Positions 52,711 to 63,430 of a DNA stretch of 64,000 nucleotides are shown here, piece after piece. The DNA is from Rhineura floridana (lineage: Eukaryota > Chordata > Lepidosauria > Squamata > Rhineuridae), in NCBI RefSeq assembly GCF_030035675.1, contig NC_084482.1:228538943-228602942 (forward strand). The letters are read 5' to 3'. Under the pieces are notes generated by a model. That model was given only the letters and a program-made list of their open reading frames with translations. It did not search any database and was not told the DNA's origin. The position numbers and the translations under genes were made by a program. Position 1 is the stretch's first letter; each line of letters opens with the position of its first letter.

Positions 52711-53506
52711 CAGGAGGGCCAGGTGGGTTGGGTGGGAAGGAGGCCTGCTCTGCCATAGACCCTGGGCACCCATCCTGCCAGACCATGCAGGCAGCCAAGC
52801 TAGGCAGGCAGCCGGCTTGACTCCTATGACCCCAAGCGAATGGGGGGGATGAGGGGAGGGATCCCACAGGGTGGGGAAATAGGGCCAAAGCCTGCTTGAA
52901 GGTTCACGGGGTAGGTTTTTTATGTGATAAACTTAGTTGTTTTTTCTAGAAAAAAATAGGGGAGGGGCACCGTAGGCCTCTCTCCCCTGCTATGGGTCAG
53001 GGGAAGGTTGATGAGGGGAGTCAGGCTCAGGTTCCTTGAAGTGGGGAGGGCTCTGCCCCACTTTCACTGGAGGGTTCCTCATGGCGGGAGGATGTTGAGG
53101 CTGCTGCAAGATTATAACGATTAATTTTATGGAGCTAATTATTTGCTATGGCGTATTTGTTTGTGGGATCCTTTGGCTGCAAAGGGAAGATAGCTCTGCC
53201 CTCGGCTGTTCTGTTCTGGAGGCTTTTCAACTGGTAATATTGGGGGTTATTTGTCAGTCGCTTTGGGAGGATTTATATCCTGAATGGCGAGATATAAATT
53301 AATTGCAATAAGTGAGCAAATAAACAAGTAACTCTCCTTCCCACCCCCCAAGCAACTGTTTCTGAGTGGGGGGAGGATGTTGCTCCCCTTCTCCAGTCTC
53401 CCCTGCCAGCCCCAGGAGAAGTCCCCTTTGCTGCTGCTCCACTGATGTTGGGGGGGTGTCTGGAAGGACTTTCCTCTTACTCCCCCAATGTGGGATCTCT
53501 GCTCAC
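52711..53506. other. No gene recognised; LINE-type tail near 53240-53310
   Basis: GC-rich sequence. gatttatatcctgaatggcg then agatataaattaattgcaat is a LINE/SINE-type tail. Searching the minus strand here for a class II beta-1 exon gave nothing. Confidence 0.45.
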
Positions 53507-53612
53507 CTGGAGGCTCCTCCACACCCAACACCTCCGGAGGGGAGACCAGTGCCATCATGACCCCAAGGAGGACCCTCAAGTCCAATGCGGAGGAGCCCCC
53601 GTCCTCTCGCAG
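53507..53612 (-). pseudogene. Possible isolated MHC class II beta leader exon
   Basis: On the minus strand a leader-like frame reads GGSSALDLRVLLGVMMALVS (hydrophobic core), then PPEVLGVEEPP, and ends at a good donor CCAG|GTGAGC (53510-53501). Gly-Gly-x-x before a hydrophobic core and an acidic EEPP end fit the leader exon of class II beta chains. The only in-frame ATG pair is inside the hydrophobic part (53558-53553), so the original start may be lost. It points away from the beta exons at 59-61 kb, and no beta-1 exon lies below it. It would be a relic of a second beta gene, or chance. Confidence 0.4.
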
Positions 53613-53739
53613 CTGACTCCAGAGTGGGACTTACTCCACCCAGCCCCAGGAGAACTCCTGCACAAGTCCTGCCCTTCTGACCCAGGGATTGGCCTGGAAC
53701 CAATGGCTCTGACCTGAGGGGGCATCATCGGTCACCAGA

Positions 53740-53965
53740 CACACGGAGAAGGGCCTCCGATGAAGAACAGAGTCCAGGTTGGTTCATGTGGGGTGGGGCA
53801 GTCCTTGAGTTACTGGGGTCCTGTACCAAACAAGGCTTAATAGGTCAAAACCAGCTCTTTAAACTTAGCCCGGAAACTAATTCGTAGCCAGAGCGAAGGT
53901 CCTGGTCCTCTCTTTGTGGGGCTTTCCCTTAAATTTGGTCCAGCAGCTGTGACTTGTCCAAAAGG
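53740..53965 (-). mobile_element. L2-like LINE fragment
   Basis: This is the inverse of 63180-63430. Its minus strand has codons like ALFGTGPQYLKDC and HEPTWTLFFIGG, as in the L2 C-terminal region (ALHGLGPVYLKD). No open frame of length. Confidence 0.6.
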
Positions 53966-54114
53966 CCACACTCAGCCTGCTGGCTGGAGCCACCAGCTGC
54001 AGACATGTCACACCACAGCTCCAAGAGCCACACCCACAGGCTGCAAATTTGTTACCAGCCCTGAGGGCCAAGTTCTCTTGCTGGCCCAGAAAGTCCTCAA
54101 CAAGTTGGGACCTG

Positions 54115-54235
54115 GTTGCCCGAAGGGGTCCTTTTGCCCGTATATCCCGATTTCCATCTGGGGAGAAATGGGGGCAGAGCCTTTTCTGTTGTGGCACCTA
54201 CCTGGTGGAAACATTCAACCACACACCCGAAGTAA
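54115..54235 (+). mobile_element. L2-like LINE fragment
   Basis: gcagagccttttctgttgtg then gcacctacctggtggaaac encodes RAFSVVAPTWWK, the L2 C-terminal AFSVVAPxLWN motif. Short and degraded; orientation differs from the preceding fragment. Confidence 0.5.
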
Positions 54236-55639
54236 GGCTGAGCTTTTGGTGCCACCTGGAAAGCCGTTTGTTCACTCTCAGGCCTTTGCTGGCCATTGAT
54301 GCATTGAGCAGCCCATGGAGAGACTGTCCAGCTGCTATGATCCATGCTGTATTTATTGACTTTTAATGGACTGTTGAGCTGCCTTGGCATTTTGAGTGCC
54401 AACGTGGCACTCTTTTGAGCCCTAACTTTTAGGGAAGAAAACAGTTTAAAGACTGAGGGAGGTTGAAAAATATTTTTATTGGTACGATAATATTGGACAT
54501 GAAGAAATAATGTCAAAACTGTGAAATCTGCTAGATTGAAGTGGGTCGGTGCAGGGGGTGGTTAGTGGTTGCCATAAAATAGCTGGATATTTACAGAGCA
54601 ATTAAATTACCTGGTATGAGCAGGGTGGGGGAGGTCTGTCTCTGGAAATTGGGCTCATCTTCAGGGTGTGGGGGGAGGAATAGGGAATCCTTCCCCCAAA
54701 ATAATCTAGAAAGTGGGAGCTAGACTTGCAACATTTTTCCAGGAGTGGATGGCCAGACATTGACTTTGGATCCAAAGGGGAGGAAGGCAGAAAGGCAGAA
54801 TGAGGGCTGACCCACAAGCATCTCCTGCCCCCCTCCTCAGACTGAAGAGCCCCCCCAACTCAGCCCTTGACAGCCACCCTGGGGCTGAAACACTTTCAGA
54901 GGGGTGGGGTGTCTAAAGGACATAATGGTGCTTGCTGGAATTAAGCAAGTAACCTAAGAAAAGGTTTCTGACCAGCCTTCTGGATGAACGAGGCACCCCC
55001 TGGAGGTGGGAACGACATTCATTTTGTGCAGATGTGTCGCTCTTTGGCCAGGTCTGCTACAGATGCAGCCGACGGTAAAAAGCGAGTCTCTCAGCCGAGA
55101 GAGATGCCACCTGCAGCTCAGGGGCAGATCCTCTGCTGGGCTTGAAGGGGGATCAGTCCAGCTCAATCAGTCCCCAGCAGTTCCACAATGGGCAAGAAAG
55201 ACTCCCTCTCTGAAAACCCAGAGAGACGCTGCCAGTCAGTGCAGACATTATAGTAGAGACAACATTGAACTAGGCTGACCATAAGGCAACTTCCTTGTAA
55301 CCCCGGTGAGCTGGTGGCAGCCGTATCAGTCCACAGGAGCAGCCGAGACTTTTGCAGCCCTTGAAAGTGAACGCTTTGGAGCCCAAGGGCCACTTTCCCT
55401 TCTGGGTAACCTTCCAGGGGCCAGATGCTAGAGGTGGGTGGGGCCAGAGGCAGAGCAGAGAATGCAAATTGAACCTTTGAATAGGAGGCTGGTGTCTGCA
55501 TGACCTCACAGACACGCCCCCACCAAGGAAGGAAGAGACATTATAAGGGGGAGGGGAGGCTCCAGCCAGGCAAAAGTTCTCAGGGAGGGGCAAAGTGAGG
55601 CTAGTGAGGGGTGTGGCCTGTTGGCATATATGAGGTTCA
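54236..55639. other. No recognisable gene
   Basis: Unassigned, moderately GC-rich sequence. Frames on both strands show no domain. No class II exon was found. Confidence 0.4.
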
Positions 55640-56010
55640 ACTCCAACTTGTGGGTTGAGGCTGCATGGGGTTAAAAAGGGTAGCTAGAGAGGAGACCTCT
55701 TGGTTGCTAGGCTAATACCTCTCTTTTGATCTCCTGCTGACTCTCCCTTCCTGCTAGACTGATATGCAAAGGAGGTTGATCCCAGTTCCTTCCCGCCTTC
55801 CCAGTTGTCTTCTTCTTCTTTCTCGAGAGGGGAGCAGACCTCTTTCCTTTGTCTCTCCTCTCAACCAGCATGAGGGCCAGCACTGGGACCAGAGCCGGCT
55901 GCTCCACCTTAGCTAGTTAGCTAGATATAGGACTCTTTCCTATCAAGCATGTACTTCCAGAATAAAGTAGTTATTTCTTATTTTAAAGCTTAAAGTCTCT
56001 GACAAATTTG
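55640..56010 (+). mobile_element. LTR-like repeat (fossil), plus orientation
   Basis: gctagttagctagatatagg, then ctctttcctatcaagcatgt, cagaataaagtagttatttc and aaagcttaaagtctctgac correspond in reverse to the repeats at 24620 and 52285. The AATAAAG signal is on the plus strand. Fossil of unassigned LTR-like family; boundaries are approximate. Confidence 0.4.
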
Positions 56011-56227
56011 CAGGGAAGGTAGAATCTTAGCAAAGATTCAAACACACACACACGTAAGCTCGCTCAAAAACTCTCCGCTCTGCTACTCAACTCAATAGAA
56101 TTCCAACATGGCCTGGGGAGGGGGGTTGGTGGCTTGAGGAGAGTTTCAAGGGCCAGACAGAGAGGTCTGGAGGACCGCATTTGACCTCCCCCCTGTATTA
56201 GCCCCAGCTGTGGGCTGCTTCAAACTG

Positions 56228-57050
56228 TAAGGATCAGTACAATGGAATCAAGGAGGCAGATCCAAAGGTTTACTCACAAGGAGAAGTTTATTGAGTAATT
56301 TATCGAGCACACGGGCATGCCCAATAAATGGAACAGGCTGCAAAGTTCCCACATGAGCACCTGCAGTCTGTATGCTGAAGTGGGCTACAACAGGCTTGCC
56401 TACCCAGTGGAACAGACCCAAGGTCTCTCGCAGAAAGGTGTCAAGGTCTGCACCCTGAGCTCACGGCACAGGCATCTTTTATAGAGAAAATTCTGGCAAA
56501 GGCACACACAGTGACGGAACGCAATCATTAGCTATATCTAACATCAAATCTGCATCTTGACAGAAGTACATCATTAATCAAGCGATATCAGTCTTAGACA
56601 TCAAAGCTACCCCATGCCTAACAGGCTATGGCTATCCCAGTCCTTTGATCCAAGGTGTCAAGGCACTTGATGGATTGTCCTATTTACGTGCAAGGACATT
56701 GGTCTGGTGCCAAGGCACATCTTGACCTCTCTATGCTACTCTTTCCAGGGCACGTGCCCTACTGTTAATCAGCACATGCAGCCCATCCTTGGCACATGCA
56801 GCTCATTAGAGCTAACTGGATCAGTGCCAAGGCTACTGTACATCAAAAGGTCCTTTCCCTCCCCAACAGCCTCCTATCACATCACGTTAGTGGCTATCTA
56901 GACGAGCTTCAAAGAGGTGTCCTCCAGGCTGCATCAAAAGACCATCTCTCAGCCCACTAGCCTCTCATAGATAAGGCCCACCTGAGGGACACTGACTGTT
57001 CTGTGACCTCATCTTCTAACAAGCTAGGTCTCTGGCGGGTTTCCAAACTA
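56228..57050 (-). mobile_element. Probable solo LTR of an endogenous retrovirus-like element (fossil)
   Basis: Read on the minus strand the low-coordinate end has AATAAACTTCTCCTTGTGAG, then taaacctttggatctgcctc and an end ..GATCCTTACA at 56228, the plan of a retroviral LTR R-U5 end. The other boundary is not fixed, no convincing target duplication was found, and no internal region is attached. Confidence 0.5.
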
Positions 57051-57081
57051 CAGAAGACAGCATTATGAGCTTAACTATTAA

Positions 57082-58655
57082 ATCTTCCGTGCCTGAGGAC
57101 TGGAAAGTGGCAAATGTAACGCCAATCTTCAAAAAGGGATCCAGAGGGGATCCCGGAAATTACAGGCCAGTTAGCTTAACTTCTGTCCCGGGAAAACTGG
57201 TAGAAAGTATTATTAAAGCTAGATTAACTAAGCACATAGAAGAACAAGCCTTGCTGAAGCAGAGCCAGCATGGCTTCTGCAAGGGAAAGTCCTGTCTCAG
57301 TAACCTATTAGAATTCTTTGATATAGATATAGATAGAGGTGATCCAGTGGACATAGTGTACTTAGACTTTCAAAAAGCGTTTGACAAGGTACCTCACCAA
57401 AGGCTTCTGAGGAAGCTTAGCAGTCATGGAATAAAAGGAGAGGTCCTCTTGTGGATAAGGAATTGGTTAAGAAGCAGAAAGCAGAGAGTAGGAATAAACG
57501 GACAGTTCTCCCAATGGAGGGCTGTAGAAAGTGGAGTCCCTCAAGGATCGGTATTGGGACCTGTACTTTTCAACTTGTTCATTAATGACCTAGAATTAGG
57601 AGTGAGCAGTGAAGTGGCCAAGTTTGCTGATGACACTAAATTGTTCAGGGTTGTTAAAACAAAAAGGGATTGTGAAGAGCTCCAAAAAGATCTCTCCAAA
57701 CTGAGTGAATGGGCGGAAAAATGGCAAATGCAATTCAATATAAACAAGTGTAAAATTATGCATATTGGAGCAAAAAATCTTAATTTCACATATACGCTTA
57801 TGGGGTCTGAACTGGCGGTGACCGACCAGGAGAGAGACCTCGGGGTTGTAGTGGACAGCACGATGAAAATGTCGACCCAGTGTGCGGCAGCTGTGAAAAA
57901 GGCAAATTCCATGCTAGCGATAATTAGGAAAGGTATTGAAAATAAAACAGCCGATATCATAATGCCGTTGTATAAATCTATGGTGCGGCCGCATTTGGAA
58001 TACTGTGTACAGTTCTGGTCACCTCATCTCAAAAAGGATATTATAGAGTTGGAAAAGGTTCGGAAGAGAGCAACCAGAATGATCAAGGGGATGGAGCGAC
58101 TCCCTTACGAGGAAAGGTTGCAGCATTTGGGGCTTTTTAGTTTAGAGAAAAGGCGGGTCAGAGGAGACATGATAGAAGTGTATAAAATTATGCATGGCAT
58201 TGAGAAAGTGGATAGAGAAAAGTTCTTCTCCCTCTCTCATAATACTAGAACTCGTGGACATTCAAAGAAGCTGAATGTTGGAAGATTCAGGACAGACAAA
58301 AGGAAGTACTTCTTTACTCAGCACATAGTTAAACTATGGAATTTGCTCCCACAAGATGCAGTAATGGCCACCAGCTTGGATGGCTTTAAAAGAAGATTAG
58401 ACAAATTCATGGAGGACAGGGCTATCAATGGCTACTGGCCATGATGGCTGTGCTCTGCCACCCTAGTCAGAGGCAGCATGCTTCTGAAAACCAGTTGCTG
58501 GAAGCCTCAGGAGGGGAGAGTGTTCTTGCACTCGGGTCCTGCTTGCGGGCTTCCCCCAGGCACCTGGTTGGCCACTGTGAGAACAGGATGCTGGACTAGA
58601 TGGGCCACTGGCCTGATCCAGCAGGCTCTTCTTATGTTTTTATGTTCTTATGTTA
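57082..58655 (+). mobile_element. CR1 LINE with long intact reverse-transcriptase frame, 5'-truncated
   Basis: One open frame (to 58444, about 455 codons) begins at VPEDWKVANVTPIFKKGS and holds the whole RT core: PGNYRPVSLTSVPGKLVE, HGFCKGKSCLSNLL, YLDFQKAFDKVPHQR, GVPQGSVLGPVLFNLFIND and KFADDTKLF (57620-57646), then the C-terminal thumb and tail to RAINGYWP. The catalytic FADD is intact. A few codons are missing near 57325 (FFDIDIDRG against FFESVNKHIDRG). The 3' UTR ends in TTCTTATG-type repeats at about 58655. The endonuclease and ORF1 are missing, so it cannot move by itself. It is the least damaged CR1 here and shows the empty site for the hAT insertion at 42627. Confidence 0.95.
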
Positions 58656-59136
58656 ATCTTACCCTCCTAAAGGCACTTATACATATAAAAGCAGTAAGGC
58701 AGCCTTGCATAATGGTTATAGCAGTCACATACATGCCCCAGGGTATACACCCCCAAACCCTGAAATTCCCCATCCCTGCTTTAAAGACTAACTCAGTCCT
58801 TATGGGATTGAGTAGATCCTTTGTTTTAAGGGACAGTTCAGGTCCCATCCCCAGCAGGGAGATTCAGCGCACGAGAGATGACAGATCTAGGAGATCAGCC
58901 AGGATTACAAAAAAACCCAAATGGGACCCCCCTTTCCCTTCCCCCCCAAAAAAGGAGACATGAAAGGTGTAAGACATGTGGGGCTCTGGAGGGAGAGGCT
59001 TTGTCTCTGCCAAGGGCCTTCTCCAGCCCCTCCATGGCATCCAAAAGTCTGCATCTTCAGAGCAAGGACAGGCCGACCCTCATGGGGGGGGAGATGCTTC
59101 TCCTCCACATTGGGGATACCCACGGAGCAGTGAAGT
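58656..59136. other. 3' flank of the class II beta gene
   Basis: Downstream of the beta stop codon on its strand; would include the 3' UTR. No clear minus-strand polyadenylation signal was fixed; no repeat was recognised except the CR1 end. Confidence 0.4.
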
Positions 59137-59150
59137 CTAGCTGATGAGTG
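59137..59150 (-). CDS. Class II beta, terminal 14-base coding exon
   Basis: Acceptor CAACCTCCAG, then CACTCATCAGCTAG: in phase it ends ALIS and stop (TAG at 59139-59137), comparable to the GFLS and stop of HLA-DRB. This gives a tail KKVRSIPQPAALIS. Too short to be sure alone, but it fits with the previous exon. Confidence 0.6.
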
Positions 59151-61268
59151 CTGGAGGTTGAGAAGAGAGAGAAAGGAATTAATCAACTAGGGGGTGAGGA
59201 GGGAGGATAACCCCTGCCGGACTTTGAACCCTCGGATGTGGGGAGGGGTCAAAATCCTCACCGTGATTCTCTCTCTTTCCCCAAAACTCTTCCCCGAGCA
59301 ACAAAAAATTAGCTTTACTTATTTATTGTAAAATATGGATCTGCCCCTTTCCCAGGAAAAGTCTGTCCAAATCAAACAATAAAAACTAGGAGTATAAAAA
59401 AAATCAGTACTGCAGAAGATAAAAAGCAAAAACAGCTTAATTCAGGGATAGCCAACCTGGTGCCCTCTGGCTCTTGCTGGATTACAACTCCCATCATCCC
59501 TCCCCACTGGCCATGTGACTGTGTGTGGGGGGGGTTCCCTAATCCACCTGAGGCAAGATGTGGGGAGTGTCAGGTGAGGCACTGAGCTGGCAAGGGAGGC
59601 AAAACTGGGGGGTTTGAATGGTTCCCCCAGCAGAGAAGGGGGATGAGGGGGCAGAAGAAGGTCCTTCTCCAGATAGACCTCAAAAGGGGCAGAAAACCCA
59701 CCTTCCCCTGAGGGCCAAATACCCGCCCTGGACTCTGCACTGGCCCTTGCGAAGCAGCTCTGACCAACACCCTCCGGGGTGGGAAACTCTCCTGCAGACC
59801 CACTTCCAGAAGGCAAAAGTGGAGTGTGTGTGCAGGGGGGATTGTTTTTTTCAATTGAAGCCCCCTCCCACTCCATCTACAGAGTCTGTGGGTGAAAAAG
59901 CAAAGGGCCCCCAGAGCAGCTGGGGAAAGGGAGGGAGGGTGGAAGAGCCAAGAGAAAAGTTACCTGCAGGCTGAGGGATGGATCGGACTGGAGGGGGAGA
60001 AGGAGAGAAAGACTCAGTCAGGATGGAATAGCCCCCCCAAGACCCCTCCCCTGGGAACACCCGCCCCACCCCCAGATCAAAACAACCCAATCAAGAGGCA
60101 ACCATTTTGTACACAATAAAGCTCTCCCACTTGTGTCCACTTATGCAGTCTAAAACATCAAGAAATGGAGGACATCCGTGGTGTGGAGGGTGCACAGGAT
60201 AGAACCATGTCTCCCCAAATGACAAAAACTAGAGTGGGAGACATCTTGCCCTCTCACCTTCCCACCACCACCCAATGCCCACAATCACACAAATCCCTCC
60301 CATTTCCCTTCACCTGCACCCTTTGGACCAGCCATGGGTAACACAATGGCCCTTCGCTCTGCATGGAGGGAGCATTGGTCAGCTGCTGCAGTGAGATTTT
60401 TGCTCAAATGGGCAGGAAAATGCACCTGAAGAGTTCAGCACAAGAACCCTGAGAGAGAAAGGCATCCAGAACCAGAAGCAGTGTTCTGTCATTCCCAAGT
60501 ATACAAGGACTGAACAAGTCTCAAGAGATGCTGCATGTGATTCTGACTCTGTTTAGGCTAAACTCTACCCACGTCTTAGACACCAAGAGGGACCTCCTAG
60601 GAGTGGAGAAGGAGCAAGGACAGGAGGGGAGTCTAGAACCAAGCCCACTTACCCCCAGATTCAGGACCCCCCTCCAACCTTCCACCTCCCCCACTCCTGC
60701 CCTCATCACCTTTCTTGTACTTCAGGTAGAGGGTGAGTCCAGTTGCCACAAAGACCAGCCCCAGCACGATCCCCACAATCCCCATCCACATCTTGCTCTT
60801 GGCGGAGTCCGATTGAGGCACTGAAGAAATAAAGGAAAGAAAGCCTTGAGTGAGGAAAGGCAGGCCTGGGATCAGACCCCGAGGGGAGCATCCTTAATCC
60901 CCATGGAGGCCTTGGCCCAGGAATGCCCCCTTTCGAAAGAGTCTGCCTCCGCTCCAGGAGATAAGGAAGATGGATCAGGGCTGTCCTAACCCACTGCATG
61001 GTGATGGGGCCCTCGAAGCTGGTGTGGTCCACCTGGCAGGTGTAGACATCTCCACATTCTGGCTGCACCTCCAGCATCACCTGGATCTGGAAGGTCCAGT
61101 CCCCGTTCCGGGTGATGTCTGTGGTCCACACTCTGGTCTCCTCCTTCCCATTCCTGAACCACTTGATCTCAATCTTCGGTGGGAAAGAGCCAGCCACGGT
61201 GCAAATCAGCAAAGTGTTGTGCGATGTGGAGTCATCCTCTGTGGGGGTGATCTTCACCTTGGGCTGGA
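59137..61268 (-). CDS. MHC class II beta chain, exons for beta-2, transmembrane and tail
   Basis: This is the 3' half of a class II beta gene, a membrane protein that pairs with an alpha chain to present peptides to CD4 T cells. Four exons on the minus strand: 61268-60990 (beta-2 Ig domain), 60820-60710 (connecting peptide and transmembrane), 59987-59964 and 59150-59137 (cytoplasmic tail). The domain sequence is close to functional beta chains, with both cysteines and no stop. No beta-1 exon was found up to 64000; it may lie beyond the window or be lost. One doubtful point is the donor of the beta-2 exon. The gene is on the opposite strand to the dead class II alpha exon at 26 kb. Confidence 0.85.
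59964..59987 (-). CDS. Class II beta, 24-base cytoplasmic exon
   Basis: Acceptor CTCCCCCTCCAG, then 24 bases TCCGATCCATCCCTCAGCCT GCAG, donor GTAACT. In phase 1 it reads (V)RSIPQPA. HLA-DRB has a cytoplasmic exon of the same length (GHSGLQPT), with QP at the same place. It is short, so the assignment rests on length, phase and position. Confidence 0.7.
60710..60820 (-). CDS. Class II beta, connecting peptide and transmembrane exon
   Basis: Acceptor TTTCTTCAG, then PQSDSAKSKMWMGIVGIVLG and LVFVATGLTLYLKYKK, donor AAAG|GTGATG. SDSAKSKM matches the connecting peptide of class II beta chains (SESAQSKM). The hydrophobic run has the spaced glycines (GIVGIVLG, ATG) by which alpha and beta helices pack. 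111 bases, as in the family. Confidence 0.92.
60990..61268 (-). CDS. Class II beta, beta-2 domain exon
   Basis: Acceptor CCTCCAACAG, then phase-1 codons (V)QPKVKITPTEDDSTSHN, LLICTVAGSFPPKIEIKWF, RNGKEETRVWTTDITRNGDW, TFQIQVMLEVQPECGDVYTC and QVDHTSFEGPITMQW. Ig C1 cysteines are in LLIC and VYTC; KWFRNG and NGDWTFQ are family landmarks. The length is about 279 bases (282 in HLA-DRB). At the end CAGTGGGTTAGG gives either a phase-0 end at TGG or a non-GT donor after TGGG; the next exon needs phase 1, so one G may have been lost here. Confidence 0.92.
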
Positions 61269-61545
61269 CTGTTGGAGGGGGAGAGAGAGAGAATATTTGA
61301 GAGGGGGGTTCAGAGACTGAGGGAGGGTTAGACATGGAGAATTCAAGGGAGGGAGGGACGGAGGGAGGAATAGTGAGAGCATCTTCCATCCATCATCCCC
61401 AGCAGACACTCAGTGAATCCTTCCCTCCTAACACCATAACCAACCTGTTTGTTCTCTATCATGCCCCAGCTTCCCTTGGTGGCCAGACTAAGAGTCAGAT
61501 AATAGGTGATGCTCACTTGTGTATAGCTTTTGTGGAATTTTTAAA

Positions 61546-61587
<42 letters not shown>

Positions 61588-62282
61588 CAGCCATGTGGAG
61601 GAGGCTTCAGTTTCAAGCAGAAGACTGCTGAGGGAGGGGCTTAAGTCTTTCTGTTTGCTGTTGTTTTTAACTGTCTGCTGTGGCCACTTGTTTGATTACT
61701 GTATTGTATTGTCTGTTGTTTACTTGTACACTGTTGTGAGAGCCAAAGCTGAAGTGCTGTCTTGAAATATTTTCCCTCTATATTATATAGACATATTAAA
61801 TTGTTGTCATGCTGTAGTGATAATTCAGCCTCTAGGGGGAGCTCTTGCTTCCCCCTCCACTTCTCCCCGCACCTATTGAGCAGTCTGTTCTGTTGGTAGG
61901 TGGCAGGGAAGGGCAAGTAAAGAGGCTGCTGTGATTGAGGATGGAATTGGGGGAGGCCTTTTTTTAACAGAAGAGAGGAGCAACTTCAGAAATGGGGTTG
62001 CGAAGGTGAAAAGGGGACTTAGTAGTTGCATGGGGTGAAGATCTAGGGGACTACCATGGGGGTGGGGGGAAACTGCCCGGACAGCCTCTATGAATGCACA
62101 GGATCGAGGGTCCTCATGTTCTCCCTTTTCCCTTAAGCTGTTCAGATTCCTTATACATCTGACAAGCTCATCTAAGCTTGCATGTTTAGGGACAGCAGTC
62201 ATACGAATAGGCAGGTTATTGGTTGGAGATCCCTCTCAAGGATCCTTGGGATTTGGAAGATACCAGGAAAAATACTGGGGCG
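61269..62282. other. Intron 2 of the class II beta gene or upstream sequence; CA repeat
   Basis: It holds (CA)n at 61552-61584, an imperfect purine run (gagagaga) near 61280-61300, and TG-rich sequence near 61670-61740. No beta-1 exon (expected YFLNGTERVR and YNREE motifs) was found on the minus strand. Confidence 0.5.
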
Positions 62283-62900
62283 TAAACAGTGGAGTTGTTT
62301 AAACATTTATTTCTTAAACACTTTTAGCTAAATGTATATAGTTGGCCTTACCACATAAGTCAGAATCATACAAGTTATATTGTGATATTTGTGAATCAGA
62401 TAAGTTACATCGCAACAAGTCAGAATCAAACAAGTTACATTTCTGTATCAGTACTTTTTTATATCCAGAAAAAACTGAATTGGCTCACCCAATATGTGAG
62501 ATGAAACTCAGACCTTCAACAGCAGTATCTTCGACCAGGCTAAAAAGCACTGGTGAAATGCCTTGGATTTCTTGCCTTTTTATAGCCCTCCGTGTTATGT
62601 GGGAGTATCATCTTTGCTTGCTGTGGGCTACTCCAGGCAAGCCTCAGAGAAGTGTTAGTTGAATCTTGTCTCCCTGGTGGGGTAGCAAGTGTAGATTGGT
62701 TGTGCTCGCTGCATGCGGTCACTCGGCCACCGTCTAGAGGAAACACCTTCCCAACAGTCTTTGCTACATGTCAGCTGAACACACCCTCAGGAGCTTCACC
62801 CAGCTATGGCTGGCTTTATCCCAGCTTCCCTTATCTTGGCCCATTGCTTAGAAAGTGAAATAAAAGCCAAGTACTGAGGGGGTGGGAAGAGCCCAAGTCT
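62283..62900 (-). mobile_element. Possible solo LTR-like element (fossil)
   Basis: On the minus strand a TATA-like box (GGCTATAAAAAGGCAAG at about 62590-62574) is followed some 270 bases on by AATAAATG (62306-62313), the promoter and poly(A) layout of an LTR. The interior has tandem 'agtcagaatcatacaagtta' pieces at 62356-62440. Ends and target duplication were not fixed. Confidence 0.35.
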
Positions 62901-62959
62901 TGTCTAGGTGAATAAACCCTAGACTGCATTTTAGATCAGGACGGGCATATGGTATATAC

Positions 62960-63140
62960 TGACTCATGGCATCTCCTGGGAGGTGTAGTTAATGACTGAG
63001 AGTTGCTAGGAGAGCCTCTGTTCCCCTCATAGAGCTTCAATCAAAGCACCTGACTGTTAAACCACTGTGGCCACTGCAGCTCTGTCAGGGGCATAGGAGT
63101 CTCCTCTCAGCACCCTTCACAAAATACACTTCCCAGGATT
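62960..63140. mobile_element. Fold-back (MITE-like) element
   Basis: ctcatggcatctcctgggag, then gtgtagttaatgactgagag and ttgctaggaga are repeated inverted as aggagtctcctctcagcacc, cttcacaaaatacacttccc, aggatt. Same family as 2071-2340, shorter and more diverged. Confidence 0.7.
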
Positions 63141-63179
63141 AACCTCATGACAGCCTGGTGCCTCCAGCCAGCAGGCAAA

Positions 63180-63430
63180 GCGTGGCCTTTTGCACAAGCC
63201 ACGGCTGCTGGACCCAACGTAAGGTGCAGCCCCACAAAGAGAGGACGAGGACCTTCGCTCTGGCTACGAATTAGTTTCCAGGCTCAGTTTAAAGAGCTGG
63301 TTTTGACCTATTAAGCCTTGTTTGGTACAGGACCCCAATACCTCAAGGACTGCCCCGCCCCACATGAACCAACCTGGACTCTGTTCTTCATCGGAGGCCC
63401 TTCTCCGTGTGCCACTTCTGAGGGAAGTGC
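63180..63430 (+). mobile_element. L2-like LINE fragment
   Basis: Plus strand has codons like SFQAQFKELVLTY, ALFGTGPQYLKDC and HEPTWTLFFIGGPSPC, a degraded L2 C-terminal region with a stop inside. Inverted relative at 53740-53965. Confidence 0.65.

Noticed and set aside
55690-55720. CCTAGCAACCAAG on the minus strand (also CCTAGCAACCCCAAG near 51453), like a class II X box
   Set aside because: No Y box (inverted CCAAT) at the required distance and no class II exon follows, so a promoter is not supported.
60389-60445. Alternative class II beta tail exon after GAACTCTTCAG (GAFSCPFEQKSHCSS and stop)
   Set aside because: It fits the phase, but the 24-base and 14-base exons further on match the known tail exon plan better.
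61552-61584. CA run considered as part of a CRISPR or satellite array
   Set aside because: It is a simple dinucleotide microsatellite; the window is vertebrate and has no CRISPR-type arrangement.
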